Part shown: piece after piece, positions 36,380 through 45,465 of the stretch
How positions within the stretch are numbered: position 1 is the first letter of the stretch
Layout: the number at the start of each line of letters is the position of its first letter
Source of the DNA: CAZYHS01 sp964647545
GTDB lineage: Bacteria > UBA10199 > GCA-002796325 > 1-14-0-20-49-13
Reading direction: 5' to 3'
Assembly: GCA_964647545.1 (NCBI GenBank)
Contig: CAZYHS010000003.1
Location: 1 to 64,000 of the forward strand
DNA: 64,000 nucleotides
Translations under genes and position numbers: made by a program
The notes under the pieces: generated by a model
What the model was told of the DNA's origin: nothing
The model's input: only the letters and a program-made list of their open reading frames with translations
Database searches by the model: none

Positions 36380-38248
36380 ATGGCAATGAAACAATCTCAA
36401 AAAACGTTGGCGCTTTGGCTCATCATCATTTTGGCGTCGATCTCGATAATTCACTTTATGGGGCAGCGTCCCAAGGGGGCTACCGAGGTCGATTTTTCTG
36501 CGTTCATGGATGCGGTCAAACAAAATCAAATAGCCGAAGTGACAATACAGGCCGAAGAATATACCGGAAAATTCAAGGACGGCTTCAAAGATGGGGCTTA
36601 TTTTGCAACGATTGGGCCGGTCAACAGCGAGAAGGCCCTCGACATGCTTGCAACGACCGACGCAAAGGTCGAGTACAAACGCCCGAAAGAGACGCCGTTC
36701 TGGCAGCAGTTCCTGATTTCTTGGCTGCCGATGCTTCTTTTGTTCGGTTTCTTCTTCTTTTCAATGCGTCAAATTCAAGGCGGCCCCGGAAAGGCGATGA
36801 GCTTTGGAAGAAGCCGCGCCCGAATGCTTACCGAAGATAAACGCAAAGTGACATTTGAAGATGTCGCAGGTATCGACGAGGCAAAAGAGGAACTCGAGGA
36901 GATAATCGAGTTCTTAAAGGCGCCTAAGAAGTTCACAAGGCTTGGAGGTCGCATCCCGAAAGGCGTGCTGCTTCTCGGATCTCCCGGAGTCGGTAAAACG
37001 CTCTTGGCTAGAGCCGTAGCGGGCGAGGCGGGCGTTCCGTTCTTTTCAATTTCGGGTTCTGACTTTGTCGAAATGTTCGTAGGCGTCGGTGCAAGCCGCG
37101 TTCGCGATCTATTCGAACAGGGTAAAAAGAACGCGCCGTGCATTGTTTTTATCGACGAAATAGATGCGGTAGGCCGTCATCGCGGAGCGGGACTCGGCGG
37201 CGGCCACGACGAACGCGAACAGACGCTCAACCAGCTGCTCGTCGAAATGGACGGCTTTGAATCGAACGAAGGGGTCATCATCATGGCGGCGACCAATAGA
37301 CCCGACGTCTTGGATCCCGCGCTGCTTAGACCCGGACGCTTCGACAGGCGAATCTATGTTCCGACTCCCGACGTTCGCGGTCGCGAGGGGATTTTGAAGG
37401 TCCATGCGCGTCGGCTGACAATGTCGCCGGACGTTAATCTTGTGCTTGTTGCCAGAGGAACCCCCGGTTTTTCAGGCGCAGATCTTGAAAGTGTCGTCAA
37501 CGAAGCGGCCCTGCTTGCGGCCCGCAAAGATAAACCCGCCGTTGATATGAGCGATTTCGAGCTTGCAAAGGACAAAGTTCTTATGGGGAGCGAACGCAGA
37601 AGTCTGGCTATCACTCCGCACGAAAAGAAGATCACGGCCTATCACGAATCGGGGCACACGATAGTTGCCAAGCTGATTCCGGGGACCGACCCTATCCATA
37701 AGGTCACAATCATTCCGCGCGGCAGGGCTCTTGGGTTGACCCAGCAGCTGCCGACCGACGACCGTTACATGCAGAGCCGCAAATATTGCGAAGATACGAT
37801 CTCTGTTCTTTTAGGCGGACGGGCGGCCGAGGAGATCATTTTCGATCAGCAGACTACAGGGGCCGGTAACGACATTGAGCGTGCCACCGAACTTGCAAGA
37901 AAGATGGTCTGTGAATGGGGAATGAGCCAGAAGATGGGCCCCCTTGCGTTCGGCAAAAAAGAGGAGGCCATCTTCCTCGGGCGTGAAATAGCCCAGCATG
38001 CCGATTATTCCGAATCGACAGCGGTCGAGATCGACAGCGAAATACGGTCGATCGTAGTCAACGCATTTAACCGTGCAAAAAAACTGCTAAGCGACAATAA
38101 AGAAAAGCTTGTTCTTCTTGGAGAGGCGCTTCTTGAATTTGAGTCACTTGACGCCGACCAGATCGAGCGCGTTATGAACGGAGAGAAGCTATCGAACGGC
38201 AAGGCTGCATCCAGCGAACCTCAGACGGTGATTCCAACGGTGGCTTAA
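36380..38248 (+). CDS. ftsH: ATP-dependent zinc metalloprotease FtsH
   Basis: FtsH is a membrane AAA protease that degrades misfolded membrane proteins and regulators. The 622-residue protein has two membrane helices (ALWLIIILASISII and FLISWLPMLLLFGFFF), Walker A GSPGVGKT, Walker B IVFIDEIDAVG, the second region of homology NRPDVLDPALLRPGRFD and the zinc motif HESGH. It is followed after one base by folP, a pair often seen together. Confidence 0.97.
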   Translation: MAMKQSQKTLALWLIIILASISIIHFMGQRPKGATEVDFSAFMDAVKQNQIAEVTIQAEEYTGKFKDGFKDGAYFATIGPVNSEKALDMLATTDAKVEYKRPKETPFWQQFLISWLPMLLLFGFFFFSMRQIQGGPGKAMSFGRSRARMLTEDKRKVTFEDVAGIDEAKEELEEIIEFLKAPKKFTRLGGRIPKGVLLLGSPGVGKTLLARAVAGEAGVPFFSISGSDFVEMFVGVGASRVRDLFEQGKKNAPCIVFIDEIDAVGRHRGAGLGGGHDEREQTLNQLLVEMDGFESNEGVIIMAATNRPDVLDPALLRPGRFDRRIYVPTPDVRGREGILKVHARRLTMSPDVNLVLVARGTPGFSGADLESVVNEAALLAARKDKPAVDMSDFELAKDKVLMGSERRSLAITPHEKKITAYHESGHTIVAKLIPGTDPIHKVTIIPRGRALGLTQQLPTDDRYMQSRKYCEDTISVLLGGRAAEEIIFDQQTTGAGNDIERATELARKMVCEWGMSQKMGPLAFGKKEEAIFLGREIAQHADYSESTAVEIDSEIRSIVVNAFNRAKKLLSDNKEKLVLLGEALLEFESLDADQIERVMNGEKLSNGKAASSEPQTVIPTVA

Positions 38249-38249
38249 G

Positions 38250-39074
38250 ATGAAGATCGGTTCGCGCGAATTCAGTTTTAATCATCCGGCGGTGATGGGT
38301 ATTTTAAACATCACGCCGGATTCTTTTTCCGACGGCGGAAAGTTTCTTTCTAAAGAGTCGGCTTTAGAACATGCGCTGCAGTTGATCGATGAGGGGGCCG
38401 ATATTTTAGATATCGGTGGTGAGTCGAGTAGGCCCGGAAGCGAACCGGTCTTGGCAGATGAAGAAATTTCTCGGATCGTTCCGGTCATTTCTGCGATTCG
38501 CAGAGCTTCTGCAATTCCGATTTCGGTCGACACGACAAAGAGTTCGGTTGCGCGTGAAGCCCTTCGCGCCGGCGCCGATATGATAAACGATATTTCGGCA
38601 GGAGAGAGTGATCCCGAATTATTGAGCGTGGCGGCTTCTTCGGGAGCGCCGGTTTGCTTAATGCACATGCGCGGAACTCCTCAGACGATGCAGACGGGAA
38701 ATATCAGCTATGACGATTGCGTCGGTGAAATTGCCGATTATTTAAAAGGACGTGCCGCTGCGGCTCTTGAACGCGGCATTGAGCGCGACAAAATTTTAAT
38801 CGACCCCGGAATCTGCTTTGGAAAACGCGTTGTAGATAATGTCTCTATTATAAAAGGCCTTTTAAGGCTGAAAGAGCTTAAATATCCAATAGTTATAGGC
38901 GCGTCTCGAAAGTCGTTTATCGGGGTTTTGTTAGGCGGGGTTGAACCTCAAGAAAGACTTGAAGGAAGCCTTGCAACTGCCGCTGTTGCAGTTCAAAATG
39001 GCGCTAGTATCATAAGAACGCATGACGTACTTGCGACTAGACGTTTTTTAAAGGTTTTGAAGGATTTGGCTTAA
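38250..39074 (+). CDS. folP: Dihydropteroate synthase
   Basis: The enzyme joins p-aminobenzoate to the pterin pyrophosphate in folate synthesis and is the sulfonamide target. The 274-residue length is normal. Both signatures are present: MGILNITPDSFSDGG near the N-terminus and DIGGESSRPGS, with IDPGICFGKR and VIGASRKSFIG later. It starts one base after ftsH and ends four bases before mutL. Confidence 0.96.
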   Translation: MKIGSREFSFNHPAVMGILNITPDSFSDGGKFLSKESALEHALQLIDEGADILDIGGESSRPGSEPVLADEEISRIVPVISAIRRASAIPISVDTTKSSVAREALRAGADMINDISAGESDPELLSVAASSGAPVCLMHMRGTPQTMQTGNISYDDCVGEIADYLKGRAAAALERGIERDKILIDPGICFGKRVVDNVSIIKGLLRLKELKYPIVIGASRKSFIGVLLGGVEPQERLEGSLATAAVAVQNGASIIRTHDVLATRRFLKVLKDLA

Positions 39075-39078
39075 ATCT

Positions 39079-40923
39079 ATGCAACGAGTCAGACAATTAT
39101 CCGAAGAGCTTATTGGAAAAATCGCCGCAGGCGAGGTGGTAGAACGCCCTGCGTCTGTCGTAAAGGAACTTGTAGAAAATTCCATCGATGCAAGGGCGAC
39201 AGAGATAGTTGTTGATATCGCCTCGGGCGGTAAAGAGCGCATCACTGTCGTTGATGACGGTTTTGGAATGTCGGAACAAGATGCTCGAATGTCGCTTCAG
39301 CGACATGCAACCAGCAAGATATCTAAAGAGGACGATCTTTTTGCGATCGCCACGCTCGGGTTTCGCGGTGAGGCGATGCCTAGCATTGCGGCAGTTTCAC
39401 GTTTAACGATCGAAACTAAGGAACACGGCGTTCTAGACGGCACAAGACTGCTTGTTGACGGAGGGCGACTTCTAAAGAGCGAGACCTTCGGCTGTGCCGA
39501 CGGCACGCGCATTATTGTCGAAGACCTTTTTTTCAATACTCCGGCACGAAAAAAATTCTTGAGGGGAGATAAGACCGAAGAGGGGCATGTTCTCGACGTT
39601 GTCTCCAAACTTGCTCTTTCTCATCCGGATGTCCGTTTTAAGTTCAGAGCAGATGGCCGTGAAAAGCTGTCCTGCGTTTCACTGGCAAACCGCAAAGCAA
39701 GGCTGGCCGAGGTCTTGGGGATCGAGCTTGCCTCGATGAGTAAAGAGTTCGAGGAGAAGAACGACGGCATAAGAATCTCCGGCTTTCTCGGCAATCCGGA
39801 TGCGGCAAGGCGGGTTTCGCAGGGCATCTATATTTTTATCAACGGTCGTTTTATACGCGACAGACTTGTGACCCACGCGATAACCGACGGTTATCGCGGA
39901 CTGCTTCCCACCGGAGCTTATCCGTTCGCCGTGATTTTTCTTACGATAGATCCCGCAAGAATCGACGTGAATGTTCATCCCACCAAGCAGGAAGTTCGAT
40001 TTGAAAATACGGGGGCGATCCACGGTTTTGTGGCAGCTGCCGTCAGAAAGTCGGTGCAGCGGCGCGAGGCGGTGCAGCAGGGGAATAATCCTTACGCCAA
40101 GGTTTTGGCAGATGCGACACTTGAGGCCGACGAGCAATCTTCAAGTTTCAGCAACAGATACGCGCAGGCTTTCGCAAGCGGTTACCTAAGGAACAGCGCT
40201 TCCTTTGCAAAATGCTCTAGGCCGGCCGCAGCGACGCTTGATTTGATCTACAAACCGCTGGATGAAGGGAGGCAATACGCCGATGCCTCTGTTCATCCGG
40301 TTGAAAATTTTTCCGGCGAAACAAGTTTGTCGGCGGAGAGATTCGCATCTCTGAAGGTAATAGGGCAGCTCGGGAATTCATATATTCTTTGTGAAGGGGT
40401 CGCATCAAAACTTGTGGCGATCGATCAACACGCAGCGCACGAGCGCATAGGTTTTGAAATTTTAAAAAGGCAGCTTGCCGAGGGCGGCATTTCCAGTCAG
40501 CGACTTCTTTTGCCTATCCAGATAGAGCTGCAACCTAAAGATGCCGCAGTTTTTCACGAACATGTCGAAAAGCTTAACACGCTTGGTTTTGAAATCGAAC
40601 ATTTCGGCGGAAGAACCTACGTTATAAAAAGTGTTCCGGCCCTTCTTGCCGACTGTGATGTTACTGCTTTGGCTTTCAATCTGGCGCGTGAGTTCGGAGA
40701 CATCGGCGCAAGCAGTTCGTCGGAAGAACTGACCGAACATATTTTGAAGACGATCGCCTGTCATAGGCAGGTCAGGGCCGGCGAAGATCTCAGCTTTGAC
40801 GAGATGAGGGCTTTGCTTAGCGAAATGGACAGGCATCCAAACGCAGACTATTGCCCGCACGGACGTCCATCGTTCGTCGAATTTAAGGCGGATGAAATTG
40901 CCAAGTGGTTCAAGCGTACATGA
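39079..40923 (+). CDS. mutL: DNA mismatch repair protein MutL
   Basis: MutL links MutS to downstream repair steps. The 614-residue protein has the GHKL ATPase motifs KELVENSIDA, DDGFGM and LGFRGEAMPSIA, and FINGRFIRD in the transducer part. The C-terminal dimerisation domain contains AIDQHAAHERI and CHGRPS-like PHGRPS near the end. The DQHAAHE motif is the mark of endonuclease-type MutL found in bacteria lacking MutH. It overlaps miaA by ATGA. Confidence 0.96.
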   Translation: MQRVRQLSEELIGKIAAGEVVERPASVVKELVENSIDARATEIVVDIASGGKERITVVDDGFGMSEQDARMSLQRHATSKISKEDDLFAIATLGFRGEAMPSIAAVSRLTIETKEHGVLDGTRLLVDGGRLLKSETFGCADGTRIIVEDLFFNTPARKKFLRGDKTEEGHVLDVVSKLALSHPDVRFKFRADGREKLSCVSLANRKARLAEVLGIELASMSKEFEEKNDGIRISGFLGNPDAARRVSQGIYIFINGRFIRDRLVTHAITDGYRGLLPTGAYPFAVIFLTIDPARIDVNVHPTKQEVRFENTGAIHGFVAAAVRKSVQRREAVQQGNNPYAKVLADATLEADEQSSSFSNRYAQAFASGYLRNSASFAKCSRPAAATLDLIYKPLDEGRQYADASVHPVENFSGETSLSAERFASLKVIGQLGNSYILCEGVASKLVAIDQHAAHERIGFEILKRQLAEGGISSQRLLLPIQIELQPKDAAVFHEHVEKLNTLGFEIEHFGGRTYVIKSVPALLADCDVTALAFNLAREFGDIGASSSSEELTEHILKTIACHRQVRAGEDLSFDEMRALLSEMDRHPNADYCPHGRPSFVEFKADEIAKWFKRT

Positions 40924-41837
40924 CGACGGGCAAACTCCAAAAAATTGTGATCGTTTGCGGGCCGACATGCTCGGGTAAGACATCTTTGGGCATTGAGCTG
41001 GCCCAGCGCTTCAACGCGGAGATCGTTTCGGCCGATTCGCAGCAGGTCTATAAATTCGCCGACATTGTTACGGCAAAGCCAACAACGGCCGAGCAAAGAA
41101 CCATTCGCCATCATCTAATCGATATCGTAGAACCGTCCGAGCATTTCGATGTGGCGAGGTTCGTTTCGTTGGCCGACGAGGCGATCGATGATGTGATCTC
41201 ACGCGGCAAAAACGTCATTGTTGTGGGAGGCACCGGTCTCTACATAAAGGCGCTGCTTCACGGCCTTGCCCAGACTCCTCCGCGCACCGAAAAGATCAGG
41301 AATGAACTTGAAAGAATCAAGAATGAGCGGGGGACCGAGCATCTCCATAAAATGCTGTCGAAAATCGATCCTCAGGTTGCGGATCGTCTGAAAAAGAGCG
41401 ACGCGACGCGAATCATCAGAGCTCTTGAAGTGAAGATGTCCACCGGCATTTCAATTGACGATTTTCATGCGCGTCATAAATTTCAACATGTACGTTACAA
41501 CGCCCTAAAGGTCGGCCTCGAGTTTGAACGGGCATCGCTTTACGAAAGAATTAATAATCGCGTCGATGAGATGTTTGTGGCCGGACTTGTCGACGAGTTT
41601 CGATCGATCCGCGGACGTTTTGGCGAGAATGCCAAGATACTCGACGCCGTAGGTTATAAAGAGCTGAAAAATTTCGGAGATGAGCTTTCATACGCCAAAG
41701 AGCTTATAAAACAAAATACGCGGCGCTTTGCAAAACGCCAACTGACGTGGTTTAGGGCGGATAAGGACATTATGTGGTTCAAGTCCGAAGAGAGAGATAA
41801 AATTAAAAAAGTTGTGGCGAATTTTTTTGACGAATGA
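40920..41837 (+). CDS. miaA: tRNA dimethylallyltransferase
   Basis: MiaA adds a dimethylallyl group to A37 of tRNAs that read UNN codons. The 305-residue protein has the P-loop GPTCSGKT, the substrate-binding SADSQQVYK and the TGLYIKALLHG segment. The ATG at 40920 overlaps the mutL stop as ATGA; a GTG 15 bases upstream is less likely. The mutL-miaA pair is a widely conserved order. Confidence 0.95.
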   Translation: MTTGKLQKIVIVCGPTCSGKTSLGIELAQRFNAEIVSADSQQVYKFADIVTAKPTTAEQRTIRHHLIDIVEPSEHFDVARFVSLADEAIDDVISRGKNVIVVGGTGLYIKALLHGLAQTPPRTEKIRNELERIKNERGTEHLHKMLSKIDPQVADRLKKSDATRIIRALEVKMSTGISIDDFHARHKFQHVRYNALKVGLEFERASLYERINNRVDEMFVAGLVDEFRSIRGRFGENAKILDAVGYKELKNFGDELSYAKELIKQNTRRFAKRQLTWFRADKDIMWFKSEERDKIKKVVANFFDE

Positions 41838-41894
41838 TAGGTGCGCCACGCGTTCGCAGCGTTAACTAAACAACAAAAATCAAAGGAGAAATAT

Positions 41895-43184
41895 ATGTCA
41901 AAGATCAAGACAGTGCACGCCAGAGAGATTCTCGACTCGCGCGGTAATCCGACAGTTGAAGTCGATGTGACCACCGACGACGGGTTTTTCGGCCGTGCTG
42001 CAGTTCCGAGCGGCGCGTCAACGGGCATTCATGAAGCCCTTGAGCTTCGCGACGGCGACAAAGGCCGTTACCTCGGCAAGGGTGTGAGCAAGGCCGTTCA
42101 TAACGTCAACGAGCACATTGCAAAGAAAGTTATCGGAATGCCGGTTTGTGAACAGGCATCTCTTGACAGGGCGATGCTTGAACTCGACGGCACAAAGAAC
42201 AAAGACAAGCTCGGCGCAAACGCAATTTTAGGCGTTTCCATGGCTGCGGCGCGTGCGGCGGCGGCTTCAAGAAAGATGCCCCTTTACCGTTACATCGCCG
42301 AACTTTTCGGAACGAAAGAGCTGAAGATGCCCGTTCCTATGATGAACATCTTAAACGGCGGCGAGCATGCCGACAATAACGTTGACATTCAGGAATGGAT
42401 GATCATGCCGGTTGGCGCTCCTAGCTTCACCGAAGCCATTCGTATGGGCGCTGAAATCTTTCATTCGCTCAAGAAGGTCTTAAAGGACAAAAAATATAAC
42501 ACAGGTGTCGGCGACGAAGGCGGCTTTGCTCCCAACCTTAAGTCGAATCAGGAAGCTCTCGATGTCATTATGACCGCGATCGCGGCCGCCGGTTACAAGG
42601 CAGGTAAGGACGTCGTTTTCGCTATCGACGCGGCTTCAAGCTCTTTCTTTGAAGACGGCAAATACGTCATGGAAGCCGAGGCAAAACCTAACAAAAGCTC
42701 GGCCGAAATGATCGAGTGGTACAAAAATCTCGTCGATAAATATCCCATGATGTCGATCGAAGACGGTTTGGCCGAAGACGATTGGGACGGTTGGGAAGCG
42801 ATGACGAATGAGCTCGGTAAAAAGATACAGATCGTCGGCGACGATCTTTTTGTGACAAATCCTGAGCGTTTGAACACGGGCATTAAAAAAGGCATCGCGA
42901 ACTCGATCCTTATTAAGCTCAATCAGATCGGTTCATTGACCGAAACTCTCGACACTATTCGCATGGCTCACAACGCCGGTTACACCACCGTCATAAGCCA
43001 CCGTTCAGGCGAAACTGAAGATAGCTTTATCGCAGATCTTGCGGTTGGAACCGCGGCCGGACAGATCAAAACAGGAAGCGCTTCAAGATCGGACCGAATA
43101 GCGAAATATAACCAGTTGATCAGAATTGAAGAGGAGCTCAAGGGGCAGGTTAAGTATCCCGGAATTTCGGCTCTGAACAAATAA
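41895..43184 (+). CDS. eno: Enolase
   Basis: Enolase interconverts 2-phosphoglycerate and phosphoenolpyruvate in glycolysis. The 429-residue length fits. Marks are REILDSRGNPTVEV, the catalytic-loop SGASTG, GVGDEGGFAPN, metal ligands in SIEDGLAEDDW and GDDLFVTN, and the signature LIKLNQIGSLTET with SHRSGETED. AAAGGAG lies before the ATG at 41895, which removes an artificial 18-residue extension. A palindromic repeat element lies in the 81-base gap after it. Confidence 0.97.
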   Translation: MSKIKTVHAREILDSRGNPTVEVDVTTDDGFFGRAAVPSGASTGIHEALELRDGDKGRYLGKGVSKAVHNVNEHIAKKVIGMPVCEQASLDRAMLELDGTKNKDKLGANAILGVSMAAARAAAASRKMPLYRYIAELFGTKELKMPVPMMNILNGGEHADNNVDIQEWMIMPVGAPSFTEAIRMGAEIFHSLKKVLKDKKYNTGVGDEGGFAPNLKSNQEALDVIMTAIAAAGYKAGKDVVFAIDAASSSFFEDGKYVMEAEAKPNKSSAEMIEWYKNLVDKYPMMSIEDGLAEDDWDGWEAMTNELGKKIQIVGDDLFVTNPERLNTGIKKGIANSILIKLNQIGSLTETLDTIRMAHNAGYTTVISHRSGETEDSFIADLAVGTAAGQIKTGSASRSDRIAKYNQLIRIEEELKGQVKYPGISALNK

Positions 43185-43190
43185 TGTGCG

Positions 43191-43258
43191 TGTCATCCCC
43201 GTGAAAACGGGGATCCAGTTAACGCAAAGGATTCCCGCTTAAAGCAGCGGGAATGACA
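43191..43258. repeat. REP-like palindromic element
   Basis: The outer ends TGTCATCCCC and GGGAATGACA are near-perfect inverted repeats. Inside are two hairpins: CCCCGTGAAAACGGGG and CCCGCTTAAAGCAGCGGG. Similar TGTCATTCCCGC-type palindromes are widespread dispersed elements in many genomes. It fills the gap between eno and rimI and may stabilise or end the eno message. Confidence 0.7.
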
Positions 43259-43265
43259 AATTAAG

Positions 43266-43715
43266 ATGCAAGTTGCAAAAGTGCGGCGGATGAAAGATGC
43301 AGACCTTCCTCGCGTGTGCGAAATCGAGGACGCATCTTTCTCCGCCCCTTTTCCTTTAAAACTCTACGAAGCCATGATGCAGGTGCCTAGCTTTGTGGGT
43401 TTTGTCGTCGAGGCCGGCGGCCTAATTACCGCTTACATGGTATATTCGCTAGTGGCCGACCAGATGGAAATCATCACCATTGCGGTTGCCGCTACGGAAC
43501 GCCGCAAAGGCTATGCCAAGCTCTTGATGCAGAAATTGATCGACGACGCTAAAGCTGTCGGTGTTTCGTCGATTTTCCTAGAGGTCAGAAGAAATAATCT
43601 TGGCGCTCATACTCTCTATTCATCGTTTGGATTTGTAGATGTCGGCGTTCGTCGCGGTTATTATAAGGACAACGGCGAAGATGCCATCACCATGTCGATG
43701 TCGCTTCATTCATAA
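43266..43715 (+). CDS. rimI: RimI-like ribosomal protein/protein N-acetyltransferase
   Basis: This 149-residue GNAT acetyltransferase resembles RimI, which acetylates the N-terminus of ribosomal protein S18. It shows the opening MKDADLPRVCEIEDASF, the acetyl-CoA site IAVAATERRKGYAKLLM and the RimI-like FLEVRRNNLGAHTLYSSFGFVDVGVR with YYKDNGEDAITM. Substrate is by family only. No strong ribosome site is visible because the repeat element lies directly upstream. Confidence 0.85.
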   Translation: MQVAKVRRMKDADLPRVCEIEDASFSAPFPLKLYEAMMQVPSFVGFVVEAGGLITAYMVYSLVADQMEIITIAVAATERRKGYAKLLMQKLIDDAKAVGVSSIFLEVRRNNLGAHTLYSSFGFVDVGVRRGYYKDNGEDAITMSMSLHS

Positions 43716-43764
43716 CGTTCGGTCTTCTTTACAAGGCCGCTTTATTTGTGTATAAAATCGGGAA

Positions 43765-44535
43765 ATGAAAGACATACTCGCTTTAGTTACCCTCAACGAA
43801 AACATCGAAGGTCCTTACTGGAAAATGAGGCTATCGACCGGCTGGAGAACTTATGACGCCGGCCAGTTTGTGATGCTGGGAATCCCCGGAGGGGCTTTTT
43901 TGCGCAGGCCGTTCGGCATCGCTTCACTTGAAAAAGGAGAGGCCGAGCTCTGTTATAAAGTTGTTGGAAGTGCAACCGAGCTGCTCACAAAGATTAAAAA
44001 AGGGGCTACGACTCGGGTCATCGGGCCAATCGGTCGAGGTTTCAAATTCTCGGCGGCGCAAAAAAACGATGAACACTTTCTTGTCGCCGGCGGCTATGGG
44101 ATCGCGCCGATATACGGACTTGCAAAGTCGTTAAGAGATACAAAATTTAATGTCAGTCTTTTTTACGGCGCCCGCACAGAAAACGATCTTCTCTATACAA
44201 AAGAGATAAAAAAGATCGGAGCACATTTAAAGCTCGCGACCGAGGACGGTTCGGAAGGGTATAAAGGGCTCGTTACCGAAGAGCTGGTCGCCGCGATATC
44301 GGCCGCCAAGGGGAGGGTTCACATTTATGCGTGCGGTCCCAACCCGATGCTCAAGGCGGTCAAAGAAATATCCGACAACTCGGAGAAAGTATCTTCCTGC
44401 CAGCTTTCCCTTGAAGAATACATGGCCTGCGGCGTCGGCGTATGCTCTGGCTGTGTTGTGAAAGATTCGAGCGGCAACTATGTCAGGGTCTGCACCGAAG
44501 GGCCTGTTTTTGATTCCAGCGAGATAAAATTATGA
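43765..44535 (+). CDS. pyrK: Dihydroorotate dehydrogenase electron-transfer subunit
   Basis: PyrK passes electrons from dihydroorotate oxidation to NAD. The 256-residue flavoprotein has the FAD motif RRPFGIAS, the pyridine-nucleotide site LVAGGYGIAPIYGL and the 2Fe-2S ligands in ACGVGVCSGC plus a later VRVC. It overlaps pyrD by ATGA, which marks the class 1B (NAD-dependent) enzyme. This form does not need a respiratory quinone and is usual in anaerobes and Gram-positives. Confidence 0.93.
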   Translation: MKDILALVTLNENIEGPYWKMRLSTGWRTYDAGQFVMLGIPGGAFLRRPFGIASLEKGEAELCYKVVGSATELLTKIKKGATTRVIGPIGRGFKFSAAQKNDEHFLVAGGYGIAPIYGLAKSLRDTKFNVSLFYGARTENDLLYTKEIKKIGAHLKLATEDGSEGYKGLVTEELVAAISAAKGRVHIYACGPNPMLKAVKEISDNSEKVSSCQLSLEEYMACGVGVCSGCVVKDSSGNYVRVCTEGPVFDSSEIKL

Positions 44536-45464
44536 AGCCAAATACCGTCGTAGATATTTGCGGGCTCAAGCTCAAAAATCCCGTGACAGTCGCTAGCGGA
44601 ACCTTCGCCTACGGAGAGGAATTCCATAATAATTTCTACGATATTTCAAGGTTGGGAGCTGTCTTCACAAAAGGTATCAGCCTTCAGCCTCGCCTCGGCA
44701 ATCCGACGCCGCGCGTAGTTGAAACGCCGTCCGGAATGCTCAATGCTATCGGGTTGCAAAATGTCGGATTGCAAAAATTCATCGACGAAAAACTCCCGTT
44801 TCTTTCAAACGCCGGCGCCACAACCATCGTAAATATCTTCGGTGAGACCGAACACGACTACGTGGAAATTGCTTCAAAGCTCAACGAGCAACCGGCGGTT
44901 TCCGCTTTAGAACTCAACATCAGCTGCCCGAACGTAAAGGCGGGCGGAGTGCAGTTCGGCATCGATCCGGCTCTGGCCGCGTCTGTCACAAAAAAGGTCA
45001 AAGCGGCGACAAAAAAAATCTTGATCGTCAAGGTTTCGCCTAACTGCGGCAATATCAAATTGATGGCAAAAAGCCTCGCCGATGCCGGTGCAGACGCATT
45101 GTCAGTCATCAATACTTTGACAGGCATGTCGGTCGATCTAAAAACTAGGCGTCCTCGCATCGCTAACGTGGTAGCGGGGTTGAGCGGGCCTGCAATTAAG
45201 CCGGTCGCCCTTCGCATGGTGTGGGAATCTTTTAATGCTTTGAAATCAGATGGACATAAAGTTCCGATCATCGGTATCGGCGGTATCATGAATGCTACAG
45301 ACGCGCTTGAATTCATACTTTGCGGCGCTGCAGCGGTTCAGGTCGGTACCGCGAACTTTGTCAATCCCATGGCTGCCGTTGAAATCATAGGCGGCATAGA
45401 AAAATTCCTCGTTGAAAATAATATTTCCGACGTAAACGAGCTCGTCGGCGCGCTCGTCGCTTAA
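44532..45464 (+). CDS. pyrD: Dihydroorotate dehydrogenase, class 1B catalytic subunit
   Basis: The enzyme oxidises dihydroorotate to orotate in pyrimidine synthesis. The 310-residue FMN barrel has the catalytic Cys in NISCPNVKAGG, the FMN-binding KVSPNCGNIK and the late phosphate site IIGIGGIMNATDALEFILCGA. Pairing with pyrK supports class 1B. The fused flavoenzyme at 58323 carries a related barrel but belongs to another subfamily. Confidence 0.95.
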   Translation: MKPNTVVDICGLKLKNPVTVASGTFAYGEEFHNNFYDISRLGAVFTKGISLQPRLGNPTPRVVETPSGMLNAIGLQNVGLQKFIDEKLPFLSNAGATTIVNIFGETEHDYVEIASKLNEQPAVSALELNISCPNVKAGGVQFGIDPALAASVTKKVKAATKKILIVKVSPNCGNIKLMAKSLADAGADALSVINTLTGMSVDLKTRRPRIANVVAGLSGPAIKPVALRMVWESFNALKSDGHKVPIIGIGGIMNATDALEFILCGAAAVQVGTANFVNPMAAVEIIGGIEKFLVENNISDVNELVGALVA

Positions 45465-45465
45465 A

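Noticed and set aside
43720..43740. Terminator after rimI (CGGTCTT/AAGGCCG)
   Set aside because: The stem has a mismatch and only a short T run; too weak to call.
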